Notes under the pieces: model-generated
What the model was told of the DNA's origin: nothing
The model's input: only the letters and a program-made list of their open reading frames with translations
The model's database searches: none
Position numbers and translations under genes: made by a program
DNA from: Leptospira adleri
GTDB lineage: Bacteria > Spirochaetota > Leptospiria > Leptospirales > Leptospiraceae
DNA: 64,000 bases
Direction of reading: 5' to 3'
NCBI RefSeq assembly: GCF_002811985.1
Contig: NZ_NPDU01000016.1
Span: 1 to 64,000, forward strand
Shown here: one piece after another, positions 47,313 through 61,090 of the stretch
How the letters are laid out: each line of letters begins with the position of its first letter
Numbering within the stretch: the first letter of the stretch is position 1

Positions 47313-48763
47313 ATGATGAAACTCTCCGAACTTACATTTCAATTGATAGTGGAATCCACTCCGAACGCGATTCTTCTCGTAAACAAAGAAGGAAAGATCG
47401 TTTATATCAATGCGCAAACGGAAAAACTCTTCGGTTATCTCAAAGCCGAACTCATCGGACAAATCGTTGAACAACTGATTCCTTCCCGTTATCGAAGTCG
47501 GCATCCCGGATTTAGAAATTCTTTCTTCGATTCTCCTCAGGTGCGACCGATGGGCGCCGGAAGAGATCTTTTCGGTCTGAAAAAAAATGGAACCGAATTT
47601 CCGATCGAAATCGGACTCAATCCCGTCCCCACTGCGGACGGAACCCTGGTCCTTGCGTCCATCATCGATATCACCGAGCGTAAAAAAGCCGAAGAACGAT
47701 TTCGCCTCGTAGTGGAATCGGCGCCTAACGCGATGATTCTTGTAAACCGGGAAGGATCGATTTCCCTCGTCAACAACCAAACCGAAAGACTTTTCGGATA
47801 CGAAAGAGAGGAATTGATCGGACAAAAACTCGAAATTCTTCTACCGAATCGATTTCGAAACGAACATCCGGAACTCAGATCCAAATTTTTCTCGGAACCC
47901 TCGGTTCGTTCCATGGGAGCGGGAAGAGATCTTTTTGCGTTGAGAAAGGACGGAGCCGAAATCCAAGTCGAAATCGGACTCAATCCGATCGACACCGACG
48001 AAGGTGCGATGGTTCTCGCTTCGATCATCGATATCACCGAACGTAAGATCCAAGAGTCGACCCTCATCCGAAAAAACGAACTCGAAGCGAAAAACAAGGA
48101 ACTGGAACAGTTCGCCTATCTCGCATCTCACGATTTGCAGGAACCGCTTCGCACCGTTTCGAATTACATCCAAATCCTTCAGGAAGACTACGGAAAAACG
48201 TTAGACGAAACTGCTCACGGCCATCTCAAAACGATCGATCTCGCGACAAAAAGGATGAGCGCGCTCGTCAAGGCGCTCCTGATGTATTCCAGAATCGGAA
48301 GGAATCGAAAGCTCATCCAGGTGGATTGTAACGTTTTAATGGGAGAAGTCGTTTCCGATCTGGAAAGCCTGATTCTTCAATCCGGAGCCAAGATCGCAAA
48401 GGACAAACTTCCCTCTCTCAAGGTTTATGAAATAGAATTCAGACAACTCCTTCAGAATCTTCTCACGAATGCGATCAAATTTCGGCAGAAGAATCTGTTG
48501 CCCGAAGTCCGAGTTCGGGCCGTGCAAGAGGGAGATCTCTGGAAGTTTTCGGTTCAGGACAACGGAATCGGAATTGCCCCGAAATACTTCGATCGTATAT
48601 TCTTTATTTTTCAGAGGCTTCATCACGAATCCGATTACGAAGGTTACGGAATCGGTCTTGCCAATTGCAAAAAGATCGTAGAGTTGCACGGCGGTAAGAT
48701 CTGGATCGAATCCGCTCCAAAACTCGGAAGCACGTTTCATTTTACGATTCCCAATCTAACGTT

Positions 48764-48767
<4 letters not shown>
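47313..48767 (+). CDS. PAS-PAS sensor histidine kinase
   Basis: 484 aa. Two tandem PAS domains (about 8-125 and 128-245) are close copies of each other: RMSALV-like ends aside, both hold NRFR/[22 protein letters not shown] and a DITERK exit. A coiled linker leads to HisKA with His273 in SHDLQEPLR, and HATPase with [19 protein letters not shown] and [11 protein letters not shown]. It resembles the bacteriophytochrome-type kinases that pair with small receivers. There is no membrane segment, so it senses a cytoplasmic cue. Its stop overlaps the ATG of the CheY-like gene (ATGA). Confidence 0.95.
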
Positions 48768-49168
<401 letters not shown>

Positions 49169-49247
49169 AATTCCCTTCGTTTTCGCCGGAAAAAACGGAT
49201 TTTCAAGAGAATGTTCCGGGAAAATACTGTAATCAAATCTTAAAAAT

Positions 49248-49279
49248 TCTCCCATTCGACGTTTGTCGAAACCGGGAGA
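49248..49279. promoter_or_regulatory. hairpin upstream of gap
   Basis: tctccc (49248-49253) and ttcgac (49255-49260) pair with gtcgaa (49265-49270) and gggaga (49274-49279) around gttt. It lies between the CheY-like gene and gap, 34 bases before the gap ATG. Either the terminator of the kinase operon or a leader structure of the glycolytic operon. Confidence 0.6.
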
Positions 49280-49285
49280 TCTTGA

Positions 49286-50320
<1,035 letters not shown>

Positions 50321-50323
50321 TTC

Positions 50324-51514
50324 ATGGAATTGCCTAGACTCGAAAACGTCGACCTCGCGGGAAAACGTGTTTTCCTGCGTGTGGACTTCAACGTTCCGAT
50401 CGAGAACGGAAAAGTTACCGACAAGACCAGAATTGAAAAAACGCTCCCGACAATCGAGCTCCTCCTCAAAAAAGGAGCCCGCGTCATCATCGCGAGTCAC
50501 TTAGGAAGACCCAAAGGCCAAGTGAATCCGGAATTCTCCATGGCCCCCGTCGTGGAAGCGTTCCAAGGACTCGTAAAAGCCAACGTTCTTTTTTCGAAGA
50601 ACGTGATCGGAGACGACGTAGTTAAGTTATCCAAAGAATTAAAAGACGGAGAAATCCTAGTCATCGAAAACGTCCGCTTTCACAAGGAAGAAGAAGAGAA
50701 CGAACCCGGCTTTTCCAAAAAACTCGCGGCCCTCGCCGACGTTTATGTAAACGACGCTTTCGGCGCGGCTCACAGAGCTCACGCGTCCACGGAAGGAATC
50801 GCACATCTTCTTCCTTCTTACGCTGGGCTTTTGATGCACAAGGAAATCGTGGAACTTTCAGCGCTTCTTTCCAAACCGGCTCGTCCTTTTGTGGCGATCA
50901 TCGGAGGATCGAAGGTTTCTTCCAAGATCAAAGTTCTTACCAATCTTTTTGACAAGGTGAATCACCTTCTCATCGGAGGAGGAATGGCTTACACATTCTT
51001 AAAATCCAGAGCGGTTCCCGTGGGAAATTCTCTCGTGGAAAAGGAATTCGAAGTGCAAGCATTTCAGTTGATCGAAAAGGCCGGAGTCGCAGGAGTCGAC
51101 CTTCAGCTTCCCGTGGATCATATCATCGCCGATCAGTTCAGCGATAAAGCGAAGACCAAGTCCGTGGACAAAATGGGAATCTTAGAAGGCTGGATGGGAA
51201 TGGACATCGGTTCCAAAACGGTCTCCAACTACGAGAAGATCATCAAAAACGCGGGAACCATTTTCTGGAACGGACCTATGGGAGTTTTTGAAATGGATAA
51301 GTTCGCGTCGGGAACGATGGCGATTGCAAAAGCGATCGCAAAGTCCAAAGCGAAGACCGTGGTCGGCGGAGGAGATTCCATCGCGGCGATCAATAAGGCC
51401 GGAGTCGCGGACAAGATCACTCACATCTCGACCGGCGGCGGAGCTTCTCTCGAATTCATGGAAGGAAGAAAACTTCCGGGAGTCGAGGCTCTCAAGAAAA
51501 AAGAAGCCGAATAA
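50324..51514 (+). CDS. pgk: phosphoglycerate kinase
   Basis: 396 aa. The N-terminal [19 protein letters not shown], the ASHLGRPKG motif, and the C-terminal nucleotide loop GGGDSIAAI all fit. It makes ATP from 1,3-bisphosphoglycerate. Full length and intact. It is followed not by tpiA but by about 3 kb of other sequence that includes a decayed copy of its own last 57 codons at 52563, so the 3' end has been duplicated. Confidence 0.98.
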   Translation: MELPRLENVDLAGKRVFLRVDFNVPIENGKVTDKTRIEKTLPTIELLLKKGARVIIASHLGRPKGQVNPEFSMAPVVEAFQGLVKANVLFSKNVIGDDVVKLSKELKDGEILVIENVRFHKEEEENEPGFSKKLAALADVYVNDAFGAAHRAHASTEGIAHLLPSYAGLLMHKEIVELSALLSKPARPFVAIIGGSKVSSKIKVLTNLFDKVNHLLIGGGMAYTFLKSRAVPVGNSLVEKEFEVQAFQLIEKAGVAGVDLQLPVDHIIADQFSDKAKTKSVDKMGILEGWMGMDIGSKTVSNYEKIIKNAGTIFWNGPMGVFEMDKFASGTMAIAKAIAKSKAKTVVGGGDSIAAINKAGVADKITHISTGGGASLEFMEGRKLPGVEALKKKEAE

Positions 51515-51645
51515 ACGATCGAATTCAAAATCAAGCGCGGATCCCGATCTTTCAATGGAAACGGATCCGTTCGTAGCAGATCCTCCGTCTTTTTCAAACA
51601 AACCCAATATTAGAATTTTAAGAATTCAAAACAGAAATTCCTCTC

Positions 51646-52449
51646 TCAATAAAGAGGGCCGTCCATATCATAGATACAATGTAGTACATCGGGAAATTGA
51701 AACCCGAATCGATAGGTAAGAATCCGATTTCCCGATTTGAAAAGTTCCTCTGAAGGCTCCAATTCTTTCCAAGAAAAATCCTTTGCGTCAAAACATTCTA
51801 CGGTTCTTCTTCCAAAAAAGAAAAAGCTCCGATCTTCCGGAACGCTCATTTCGAATGTAAGTTGAAAATTTTCGGAAAGCCATTCCTTTGCCGGCCAAAG
51901 ATCGTATTCGATCACTCCCCAGAAATCGGAATCACCGAAAGAAAGATATCCGAAACCGGTTTCATCCTGACCGGGCCGCATCGCATAACGGATTTCCACT
52001 TCTTGAATTCCAACCGGAATCGTAAGTTGAAACTCCGCAATATGAGGAGTGTCAAACGCCTTCGATTCTTCGTATTTCATTCTTTGTTCTCTCATGGATC
52101 GGGAAAGGGCTTTCAGGGATTTTTTTTCTTTCGATTTGACTGAGATTCGTTTTTGATTGTGAAGAATTTCCAACGTGGCCGATGCGGGTAAGACAAATGA
52201 AAAAAGATAATCTCCTTTCTTTAAAGAATGGATCCGATAGTTAGCTTTGATCGAACACTCATCGTCGCATACGATGGATAGTTTTTCCGCTTCCAAACGT
52301 ACGTTCTTTGACTTGGAAATCAGAACACTTCCCGGAGCGGCAGTGACCGATCTGGGTGCGCGACTATTGGACTGAAGCGAAAAAAATGGTAGGATACAAC
52401 AAGATATAAGAAATCGTTTTGTCCACTTAGAATATGGAGTGAGATTCAA
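51646..52449 (-). CDS. exported protein of unknown function, TTG start
   Basis: 267 aa from a TTG with ggaagg seven bases upstream. The signal sequence ([18 protein letters not shown]) is followed by a mature beta-rich part. Stretches such as [20 protein letters not shown] and [20 protein letters not shown] resemble strands of an all-beta domain. No family recognised. It lies inside the insertion between pgk and tpiA, convergent with pgk, and has no partner gene, which fits acquired or rearranged DNA. Confidence 0.7.
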   Translation of the reverse strand: MNLTPYSKWTKRFLISCCILPFFSLQSNSRAPRSVTAAPGSVLISKSKNVRLEAEKLSIVCDDECSIKANYRIHSLKKGDYLFSFVLPASATLEILHNQKRISVKSKEKKSLKALSRSMREQRMKYEESKAFDTPHIAEFQLTIPVGIQEVEIRYAMRPGQDETGFGYLSFGDSDFWGVIEYDLWPAKEWLSENFQLTFEMSVPEDRSFFFFGRRTVECFDAKDFSWKELEPSEELFKSGNRILTYRFGFQFPDVLHCIYDMDGPLY

Positions 52450-52562
52450 ATCGAACCTTCCATTACGGATTCATCACCGATCCGTTTGATCTGAGAAACG
52501 AAAATGAATTTTATTCCATTCCTTCGCAAGCACATATTTTCGCGAATCCGACCCGGAATTCC

Positions 52563-52733
52563 TCCAAAGCGATGACCGTCGTAGACGGAGGCGATTCCAT
52601 GGCGGCGATCAACGAAGCCGATGTTGGGGATAAGATCACTCATATCTTGACCGGCGACGGAGCTTCTTTAGAATTTACGGAAGGAAGAAAACTTCCGGGC
52701 GTAGAAGCCTTGAAGAAAAAAGAATCCGAGTAA
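52563..52733 (+). pseudogene. decayed duplicate of the pgk 3' end
   Basis: 56 codons plus stop that align without gaps to the last 56 codons of pgk (51344-51514); 46 of 56 residues are identical. Shared words include DKITHI, GASLEF and [14 protein letters not shown]. The start of the gene is missing and catalytic glycines are altered (GGG to DGG, GGG to GDG). It is a remnant left by duplication or insertion at the pgk 3' end. Confidence 0.9.
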
Positions 52734-53338
52734 ACTTACTTTCTTTGCGGACTTCCAGGAATTAGCAAGGATCGTGCCTGAAGAACTCGTATATAGCATA
52801 TCCCTTTTCGAAGATACTAATCTACAATTCAATCGATTAACGAAATGATTCAAATAGATGGAAAACTCATTCAATAAAGCACCTCTTTCATTTTTAGCTG
52901 GAATGTCGATTCAAACTCTACGATGGTTTACAATTATCTTTCTCGAGAATTACGATTGGTAAACTGACCAAATCTCAGGGCTCCTTTTTAAAAATAAAAT
53001 CTACACTTTTCCTACATCGCATTGTTCGAAAAACGAAAATACGGGGACTCACACTTCTGTGGAAAGATAAATGAAAATCGAAAATTGCGCAAACCGCGGC
53101 TTCGTTTTAACTATAAAAACGACTGTGCGGAATTTGAATTACGTTAAACATTTTTTATTCTCGGAATTCTTATAAAATTATTCAATAATAGTTTAATATA
53201 CTAAAATACAAAATCTCAATCTATTGCTACGCTCTCCACGATACGAAATCAAAACGGGAACAAACGAACATATAATCGGAATAAAAATAACAAATTTGAA
53301 TTTTAAGATCCCGTTTCTTATGTTAGCGTACATCTCAG
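52734..53338. other. AT-rich intergenic region after the pgk remnant
   Basis: About 600 bases, more AT-rich than the surroundings. A short frame at 52750-52848 (DFQELARIVPEELVYSI and onward, stop TGA) reads like the end of a protein and may be another gene remnant. A diverged dispersed element (actcacact) is at 53047-53055. No intact gene seen; the promoter of the next lipoprotein is in the 3' part. Confidence 0.5.
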
Positions 53339-54337
53339 ATGATTCCACTGGTTACGCGGCGAACGAGAGATAATTTTCTAATTTCAATTTTGGTTTCCGT
53401 GATTTTAGTCCTCGGTTGTAACCCCAAAAGTGCGGAGGGAACTGATAAGGGCAAAAACGAATTCTTTTTAATCGAAATATTAGCTAGCAATTCACCCGGC
53501 ACTCCTAAGGCCAGAGAAGGCAATCAAAAACCGATTCCCGAAATTCCTGAGATTGTTTTACCTGCAGAGATCGTTTCGCTTTCTCCTAAAAATGCCTCTA
53601 CCTATTTCTTGGACTGGGCGGATTTAGGAATCAAATCGTTTGATAATTCCTGCGGTTTTAACGGAAACGTTCAGATACAAAGGACGCTTCCTACCACTAA
53701 ATTAGTCCTTGAGGTTAAATTCACACAAAACGTAAACGGAGGAAATATTCAAGTTTTTCGAAAGGGAATTCAAATACCCGGGAATTTTACAATGCCGGAT
53801 GGACGCACCGCAAGATTTGAATCGGATGATCCTGGCGATTTCGCATCTTTATTTGCATATTCGGCGACTGCTTCGGATTTTAAAAGAGATTCCGACGGAA
53901 CTGAAATTCTTCCTGTCACTTGGCAGTTTCGTGCTAATTTTTCCGGAACCAAAGGTTTCGCATCCACTATGACAGAGAATTGCAACATGATCAATGGAAA
54001 GAATCGCTGTAACGTGACAGCAATTCAACAAATGTCTGAGGAATTCCAGGATGCTTTCAAACAAGACTACTCTGGTTATTTTTATTCCGATCTATCTTAC
54101 TACGAAATCTATAACAACAACTTACATAGCTATGGGTATTTCACAATGGAATGCCAAGGTCCAAGTGTGATTTCGGCAAAAGTGCAAAAAAAAGAATTTT
54201 GGTCTTTGGAAACTAATGCGACATTTCCGGACATTCCAATCAATGCCCAATCAGGAAATTATACGGTCGACAGCGTCACTACCGGCTATACCGCGAACCC
54301 CGATGAGGATTTTTTTCAATTTACGGTCTTTAAATAA
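53339..54337 (+). CDS. lipoprotein of unknown function
   Basis: 332 aa. The signal segment ISILVSVILVLGC gives a lipobox Cys near residue 27. The mature protein is beta-rich with several cysteines (DNSCGF, ENCNM, NRCNV, MECQG) and tyrosine-rich stretches (DYSGYFYSDLSYYEIYNN). There are no recognisable domains. Codon choice looks more AT-rich than the neighbouring glycolytic genes, consistent with transfer (impression, not measured). It sits in the insertion between pgk and tpiA. Confidence 0.78.
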   Translation: MIPLVTRRTRDNFLISILVSVILVLGCNPKSAEGTDKGKNEFFLIEILASNSPGTPKAREGNQKPIPEIPEIVLPAEIVSLSPKNASTYFLDWADLGIKSFDNSCGFNGNVQIQRTLPTTKLVLEVKFTQNVNGGNIQVFRKGIQIPGNFTMPDGRTARFESDDPGDFASLFAYSATASDFKRDSDGTEILPVTWQFRANFSGTKGFASTMTENCNMINGKNRCNVTAIQQMSEEFQDAFKQDYSGYFYSDLSYYEIYNNNLHSYGYFTMECQGPSVISAKVQKKEFWSLETNATFPDIPINAQSGNYTVDSVTTGYTANPDEDFFQFTVFK

Positions 54338-54573
54338 AGCAAATTTGTTTCTATTAGGGAAATCGATTCCTTTTTTTCAACTCACGAATCGGTCTTCCTA
54401 TGAAAGCTATTGACCGTGAGCTAAACGATTGCTATTTTTCTCGGATTGAAAAAGGAATTCAGACTCCTAAGAATTTAGGATCGTCTTCCCTTCTCTTAAA
54501 AAGTCCTTGAAGCCGACGGGCTTTCCGACAAACTCTTCCCAACTTTCACGAAATCATCATCAATGAGGAAACC

Positions 54574-55326
54574 ATGCGCAAGACAGTGATCGCAGGAAAT
54601 TGGAAAATGAATCTTTCCGAAAAGGAAGCCATAACCTTGGCACAATCGATTAAGGAAAAAATTCCGGCCGCCGCAAAGGAAAGAATCCCGATGGTATTCC
54701 CTTCCACTCTTCACTTAGCGAGCGTCGCAAGAATTCTGGAAGGCACGGGAGTTGTCGTAGGAGCTCAGAACGCATATCCGTCCGGACTCGCCGCGTTTAC
54801 GGGAGAAACTTCTCCGGAACAACTCCGTGAAATCGGAGTGAAGGTAGTTATGATCGGACATTCCGAAAGAAGACAATTTTTGGGAGAATCCAGTTCCTTC
54901 TGCAACGAGAAGATTCACTTTCTTTTGAAGAACGGCTTCACCGCACTCTATTGCGTCGGAGAAACCTTAGCCGAACGGGAATCCGGAAAGACCTTCGAAG
55001 TCATCGCTTCCCAAATCAAAGAAGGACTCAAGGGTATCGAGAGCAATTCATTCTCCAATTTGATTCTTGCCTACGAACCGGTTTGGGCGATTGGGACCGG
55101 AAAAGTTGCCACGCCCGCACAAGCGCAGGAAGTGCACGCGTTTATCCGAAAAGAAGTAGCGGGACTTTTTGTAGGAGCCTCCGGAGTTGCAGAATCCCTT
55201 TCGATTCTCTACGGAGGATCCGTAAAACCCGACAATATCGCCGCACTCCTCAAGGAAAAGGACATAGACGGCGGGCTCGTGGGCGGGGCCAGTCAGAAGA
55301 TCGATTCCTACGCGGGTCTTTTCTAA
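54574..55326 (+). CDS. tpiA: triose-phosphate isomerase
   Basis: 250 aa. The opening [10 protein letters not shown] (catalytic Lys in NWKMN), the electrophile histidine GHSERR, and catalytic Glu in [11 protein letters not shown] are all seen. C-terminal GGSVKPDN phosphate loop is also present. It interconverts dihydroxyacetone phosphate and glyceraldehyde-3-phosphate. A tgagg ribosome site lies before the ATG. It is separated from gap-pgk by the insertion and is followed by secG at about 100 bases. Confidence 0.98.
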   Translation: MRKTVIAGNWKMNLSEKEAITLAQSIKEKIPAAAKERIPMVFPSTLHLASVARILEGTGVVVGAQNAYPSGLAAFTGETSPEQLREIGVKVVMIGHSERRQFLGESSSFCNEKIHFLLKNGFTALYCVGETLAERESGKTFEVIASQIKEGLKGIESNSFSNLILAYEPVWAIGTGKVATPAQAQEVHAFIRKEVAGLFVGASGVAESLSILYGGSVKPDNIAALLKEKDIDGGLVGGASQKIDSYAGLF

Positions 55327-55427
55327 ACGAACGAACGGAAGAAGCGCACAGAGAAGAGTATTTTAATTGTCACACCTCTGCGGCTTCATAAACTGGCAAA
55401 GGATTCAATTTTTTTTCAGGAACTGAT

Positions 55428-55781
55428 ATGTTAAACGGAGTCATTCTTACATTATTCGTTGTAGTTTCTCTCTTTTTGGTTTTGCTCGTGATGATTCAAA
55501 CCGGAAAGGGCGGAGGACTGTTAGGCGGAGGCTCGAGCCAATCCGTTTTCGGTTCTTCCACTGCGGACGTTCTTACAAAAGCGACCCGAGTCACCGCGAT
55601 TCTTTTTATCATTCTTTCTCTTTTTCTTTCCTTTCTCTTTGCAAAGAAAGAAGACAGATTGATGCCGGAAACCCCATCGACTCTGACCTCGCCTCCAGAG
55701 GAGACTAAAAGTGAAAGCACAGCACCTACTACCGCTCCGGCTCCCAACGCGCCATCTACGGCTCCGGCAACCGCTCCTTAA
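55428..55781 (+). CDS. secG: preprotein translocase subunit SecG
   Basis: 117 aa. Two membrane helices (about 1-24 and 50-70) flank [19 protein letters not shown], the family signature of the loop. The Pro-, Ala- and Thr-rich tail (about 75-117) is longer than in E. coli. It is an auxiliary subunit of the SecYEG channel at the inner membrane. The 3' end overlaps the next gene by 71 bases in another frame. Confidence 0.95.
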   Translation: MLNGVILTLFVVVSLFLVLLVMIQTGKGGGLLGGGSSQSVFGSSTADVLTKATRVTAILFIILSLFLSFLFAKKEDRLMPETPSTLTSPPEETKSESTAPTTAPAPNAPSTAPATAP

Positions 55782-56520
55782 TACCAAACAAAATCCAATC
55801 AGAGAAGAATTTGGAACGAAACTTCTATCTTCTCTGATCGGAAAGATTCCTTCTTTCTACCCTCTTCTTGTCGTTCTTTATCTATTTGTAACGTTCTCTC
55901 TATTTTCTCAAAGCAGAGAACCGGACGATCACAAAGCGAACTCGTCCGGCAACGCGTCGATCCTCAATCGAAGGATCCTAAGAATCTACGAAGACCTAGG
56001 CGTCGCGAGAGAACTTCTCAAATTGGAAAGAATCGATTCCGTGCCCAACGGGACATACATTTCCTTCTCGGGAAATTTTCCGAATCGAAAGGGAATCAAG
56101 GTCACCAAACATTCCATTTCGGAAGGAAGGAGCGGGATCGAAAGAGCGGAAAGCAAATCGATTCTTCTGGAATTTACGGGCACAACTCTCTCTCGGGTGA
56201 TAACCGAAGTGAAAGCGGAGAATGCGGACGGATCGGACACGACGATCATCCGTCTGATCGACGAAACTCCTCTCGATCAAAACGTGGACGATATTCTAGT
56301 CGAGTCCAATCGAAACGGAAAGGAAATGCGTTACGCGATCCAGCTTCTTCCGGACGAAGGAATCAACCGGGAACGGTCCGCCTTTAAACAGGAATTCTAC
56401 TTAAAACTCTTGGAAGATTTTCTAGTTCAGGTTTTGAGACTTCAAGAAATGCAGAATCAAGAATCTGCAAAAAATAAAAAAAAGTTACTGCAAACTTTTA
56501 AAGATTCTCTACAATATTGA
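55711..56520 (+). CDS. hypothetical protein overlapping secG
   Basis: 269 aa from the GTG at 55711, which has gaggag eight bases before it although these bases also code for secG. About 40 basic residues precede a membrane helix ([16 protein letters not shown]), then a mixed alpha/beta domain and a lysine-rich end (NKKKLLQTF). If the true start is further in, the first helix would be a normal signal sequence. No family recognised. It is followed by the PAS kinase after 6 bases, so it may be co-transcribed with it. Confidence 0.72.
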   Translation: MKAQHLLPLRLPTRHLRLRQPLLNTKQNPIREEFGTKLLSSLIGKIPSFYPLLVVLYLFVTFSLFSQSREPDDHKANSSGNASILNRRILRIYEDLGVARELLKLERIDSVPNGTYISFSGNFPNRKGIKVTKHSISEGRSGIERAESKSILLEFTGTTLSRVITEVKAENADGSDTTIIRLIDETPLDQNVDDILVESNRNGKEMRYAIQLLPDEGINRERSAFKQEFYLKLLEDFLVQVLRLQEMQNQESAKNKKKLLQTFKDSLQY

Positions 56521-56526
56521 ATCTTC

Positions 56527-57659
<1,133 letters not shown>

Positions 57660-57660
<1 letters not shown>

Positions 57661-58652
57661 TGCACAATATTCTAATCGTAGAAGACATACATTCGATTCG
57701 AGAAGCGATCAAGGATCTTCTTACCGGAAAATACCGCGTTTTCGACGCGGAGAACTACGACGAAGCGGTCCGAATTCTTAAAAACGAAGAGATCCATCTC
57801 GTGATCACGGACATTCGGATGCCCGGAAAAACGGGGCTCGATCTGATCAAAACGATTCAGCACGAATTCCCGCAGGTTCTTTATACTTTGATGACGGCCT
57901 ATAACATAAACGATTACATCAACTTCGCGTACAAACACGGAATCTGGAATATCATCCCGAAATATTCGTTTCTGGACATCAAGCTGATCTCCGTGATGGT
58001 CCACAAACTTCTCACCAAAGATATCTTCGGAGTGGAAAAATATTTCGGTTCCGATTTTTTTATCCAAGAATCCGAAGCCGACGATCGGGAATTCTCAGTT
58101 CCGCAGCCGGAAAGTATCGTCTACAAAAGAATCTATTCGGACGAACAGAGAAATTTTTTATGCAATCGAATCGCGAAGTTCCTCGTGGAAAAAGGAGCTC
58201 CGAACGCGATCAATCAGATTTTGGAAGAGCTTACGTCTAACGCGATGATTCGCGCTCCGAGAGATTCCAAAGGAAATTATAAATATCAATACGAACTTCC
58301 TTCCCGGGATCTTGTGATTCCCTTGGAAAACATTCAACTTGCTGAATCCGATTTTTTCGAGATCGGGTACGGAATCGCGGACAACACATTCATAATCGTA
58401 ATCCGGGATCATTTCGGTTCCTTGGACAAAAAGGAAATTTTAAAAAGGCTCGACCGTCATATTACCGTCGACGAAGCTACCGGTTTTCCTCCGGGTCTTG
58501 CGGACTCCCACGGAAGGGGTCTTTATATCTGCCGGGAAATTTCGGATCAGTTGATTTTTAATATCGAAAAGGACAAAAAGACCGAAATCATCGCCCTTCT
58601 CGACAAACAAGGAAATCGAAGCTACAAGTCTTTATCGATCTACGAAGTTTAG
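57660..58652 (+). CDS. response regulator with C-terminal GHKL-type ATPase domain
   Basis: 330 aa. A receiver (1-120) with Asp51 in TDIRMPG and IIPKYS near the conserved Lys. A linker follows, then an ATPase-like region (about 195-320): [20 protein letters not shown] is the N-box, and [16 protein letters not shown] the G-box. The layout is a receiver controlling an anti-sigma-factor-like (SpoIIAB/RsbW-type) ATPase domain, unusual for bacterial output. It is paired with the preceding kinase. The partner could be a STAS protein (inference). Confidence 0.9.
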
Positions 58653-58757
58653 AGTTCTTCCTAATATATCTAAAAACGGACTTAAAGTCCGCCAAAAGAA
58701 TTGTTTAGTAAAGTGAAACCTTGTCGGAAAAATGAAAGCGTTCGATATATAAGAATA

Positions 58758-59837
58758 TTATAAATTTCTATAGAGAAAGAGTTCCTTGCCCGTTTCCAAT
58801 ACCACGGAACCGTTTTTGCCGGAAGGAAAAAATCTTCCGGGAAGATCGGAAGCCTTTATCTTTTCTTTTTTTAAGATCTTTCCCTTATCATCCAAAAAAA
58901 GAATCTCAGAGTTGAGTTCCGCGCAGAACCAGCTTCCGTTGTGAAAGACGGGCTGATAGACTCCCGTCCCGGAAACACGTTTCGCATCCAACCCTTTCTT
59001 ACCGTTCGCATCATAAAAAGAAATTTTATCCGGCGCTGAAATCAAAACTTCACCCGTATTCGAAATCGCTAAATTAACCTTATGCGGATAGATCGAATCC
59101 AGTTCGTAGGAGGAATCTTCGCCTCCCTTCTCGTCCAAAACGAAAATCCGATCCTTGTTCGCTTGTAAGAGATGGATCGCCGTTTTTCTACCGTCCGAGG
59201 AAAGGGAAATGCTCTTTGCAAAGACCGGATTTTTTTCGGAACCCAATTCTTTTTTGAAGAGAATTCCACCCTTGGAATCCAGGACGAACAATTCTCCTCC
59301 AGAAAAGAGAACCCCGCTGATTTTAGAATCGGGAGCAAAGGAATAATCCGTCAAAAATCGACCGTCGATTTTTTTAACTCCGGTTTCGTTTCCGTTGATA
59401 TCGGAAAGAATAACCTGATTGTGATCTCCGGCGATGAGAAGAACAAGATTTCCGGAAGGTGAAATCCTCGGATAACTTCTATATTCTTTTGTCCAGAGAA
59501 TCTCTCCGGAAGGTGAATAAAAATTCACTTCAGAGCCTATCTTTTTATATTCTAGATATCCTTTCGCGTTCAACGGATATTCGATCCGTCTTGTGTCGTC
59601 TAACGCGATTCCGTTCGAACTTTGAATGGTATAATAAGAATTTTCGTATTTATAGCCGTTCAGACTTTCTTCCGGATTCCATTGAAAACGCGGATCTGAC
59701 GCCATTCCAGCGTGAGCCGCTTTCGAAAACGCCCAAACTTTTTGGATTCCCACTGCGCTCTTGTAAGGATTTCCAAATAGATAAAAGAATAATACCGTAA
59801 AAAATACGCTGAATCCGGCAATCGGCAGAAGTTTCAT
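58758..59837 (-). CDS. membrane-anchored beta-propeller-like protein
   Basis: 359 aa. An N-terminal anchor ([17 protein letters not shown]) is followed by repeated beta-blade patterns ([57 protein letters not shown]), giving a seven- or eight-bladed WD40-like propeller in the periplasm. No enzyme motif seen. It ends where cinA begins, with a 4-base overlap, so it is translated with cinA, argS upstream. The function is unknown; it may bind another envelope protein. Confidence 0.78.
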   Translation of the reverse strand: MKLLPIAGFSVFFTVLFFYLFGNPYKSAVGIQKVWAFSKAAHAGMASDPRFQWNPEESLNGYKYENSYYTIQSSNGIALDDTRRIEYPLNAKGYLEYKKIGSEVNFYSPSGEILWTKEYRSYPRISPSGNLVLLIAGDHNQVILSDINGNETGVKKIDGRFLTDYSFAPDSKISGVLFSGGELFVLDSKGGILFKKELGSEKNPVFAKSISLSSDGRKTAIHLLQANKDRIFVLDEKGGEDSSYELDSIYPHKVNLAISNTGEVLISAPDKISFYDANGKKGLDAKRVSGTGVYQPVFHNGSWFCAELNSEILFLDDKGKILKKEKIKASDLPGRFFPSGKNGSVVLETGKELFLYRNL

Positions 59838-61090
59838 CCTTTCCTCTTCAATAAGTCGTATAATAAGTACAAACCGGTGTGCGCCGCGTATTCGCGAAAC
59901 GAAACCCTTGGAAACGGAAAGTAGTGTTCGTGTATTTCGGTATTACCGTCTTTTCGAGCGATTCCGAAGTAGACAAGCCCTACTTTTTTTTGCGCGGTTC
60001 CTCCGCCCGGTCCCGCGATTCCGGTGACGCTGATCGTATAATCGGTGTTCAGCGTCCGCAAAGCGCCTTCGGCCATTTCCTTCGCTGTTTCACGGCTCAC
60101 AGCTCCGAATTCGTCTAACGTGCTTTGTTTTACGCCGAGAAGACCCGACTTGACGCTGTTATCGTAGGAGACGACCCCGCCCATAAAATAAACCGAGGAA
60201 CCCGCTCGATCCGTAAACGTTTTCGCGATCAGACCGCCCGTACAACTTTCGGCGGTTCCCACCGTGATCTTTCGTTCCGTAAGAATTTTGGGCAACTCTT
60301 CAAAAACGTCGGAAGTCGATTTGGCTCCGTAGACCAGATCTAGTTTTTCCAAAAGAGAATCCACAAGACTCCGATCGCCGGATTGAAAACTCACTCGAAT
60401 ATAACCGCGCTTCGCTGCAACGCCCCAAACTACGGATCCGTTCCGAATCGATTCTTCTTTTGATATGAATTCCTTTTGAAAAAGAGATTCGCTCATCCAC
60501 CAGATAAAACGAAAACCGGAATGAAGTTCCCTTGCGGAAAAAGTTTTTGAAATCCAAGGAGACAACTCGTCGCGGAACATTTCGGTCATCTCGCCGGGAA
60601 CACCGGGCATACAGCAAAGGTTTGCATTCTCGCCGAGCTTCAAAATAAATCCGGGAGCGATCCCCACTTTGTTGTTTAAGACGATCGAGGTTTCAGGGAC
60701 CGAAATCTGACGAATCGAAGTCTGCATCGCTTCCTCAAAATTTCTTCCTCTCAGACGATAGAATGCTTCGATCCTTTGTCTTGCAACGGAGCTTTCAATA
60801 GTCGCAACTCCTGCGAGTTCACAGGCGATTTCCAACGTATAATCGTCTTCCGTGGGACCGAGTCCTCCGGTCATCACCATGAGCACGGGGCTTTCTTTTG
60901 TGGATCCTTTCGCTAAACTTCCGATCTCTTCCTTCAAAACAACCGGATTGTCCGGGAGTACGACGAACTTAAAAACTGAAAATCCGATTCCAAACAGTTC
61001 ATTTGCGATCCAAGAAGAATTCGTGTCCTGACTTCTTCCGCTTGTCAGTTCCGAACCGGTTGAAAGGACGATGATCTTCGGTTCCTGCAT
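59834..61090 (-). CDS. cinA: CinA-like competence/damage-inducible protein
   Basis: 418 aa. The N-terminal half is a MoCF/MoaB-like domain ([29 protein letters not shown]). The C-terminal half is the nicotinamide-nucleotide amidohydrolase domain ([43 protein letters not shown]). It is a full-length two-domain CinA, with an NMN/pyridine nucleotide salvage role in known members. The ATG overlaps the argS stop by one base (TAATG). Confidence 0.95.
   Translation of the reverse strand: MQEPKIIVLSTGSELTSGRSQDTNSSWIANELFGIGFSVFKFVVLPDNPVVLKEEIGSLAKGSTKESPVLMVMTGGLGPTEDDYTLEIACELAGVATIESSVARQRIEAFYRLRGRNFEEAMQTSIRQISVPETSIVLNNKVGIAPGFILKLGENANLCCMPGVPGEMTEMFRDELSPWISKTFSARELHSGFRFIWWMSESLFQKEFISKEESIRNGSVVWGVAAKRGYIRVSFQSGDRSLVDSLLEKLDLVYGAKSTSDVFEELPKILTERKITVGTAESCTGGLIAKTFTDRAGSSVYFMGGVVSYDNSVKSGLLGVKQSTLDEFGAVSRETAKEMAEGALRTLNTDYTISVTGIAGPGGGTAQKKVGLVYFGIARKDGNTEIHEHYFPFPRVSFREYAAHTGLYLLYDLLKRKG

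Noticed and set aside
46732..47316. 194-codon frame before the PAS kinase
   Set aside because: Composition is skewed (Phe, Ser, Arg) as in random AT-rich frames, no ribosome site, and it runs into the kinase gene.
51515..54573. Prophage or insertion sequence between pgk and tpiA
   Set aside because: The region looks inserted, but no integrase, transposase or terminal repeat could be seen; only the pgk remnant supports an event.
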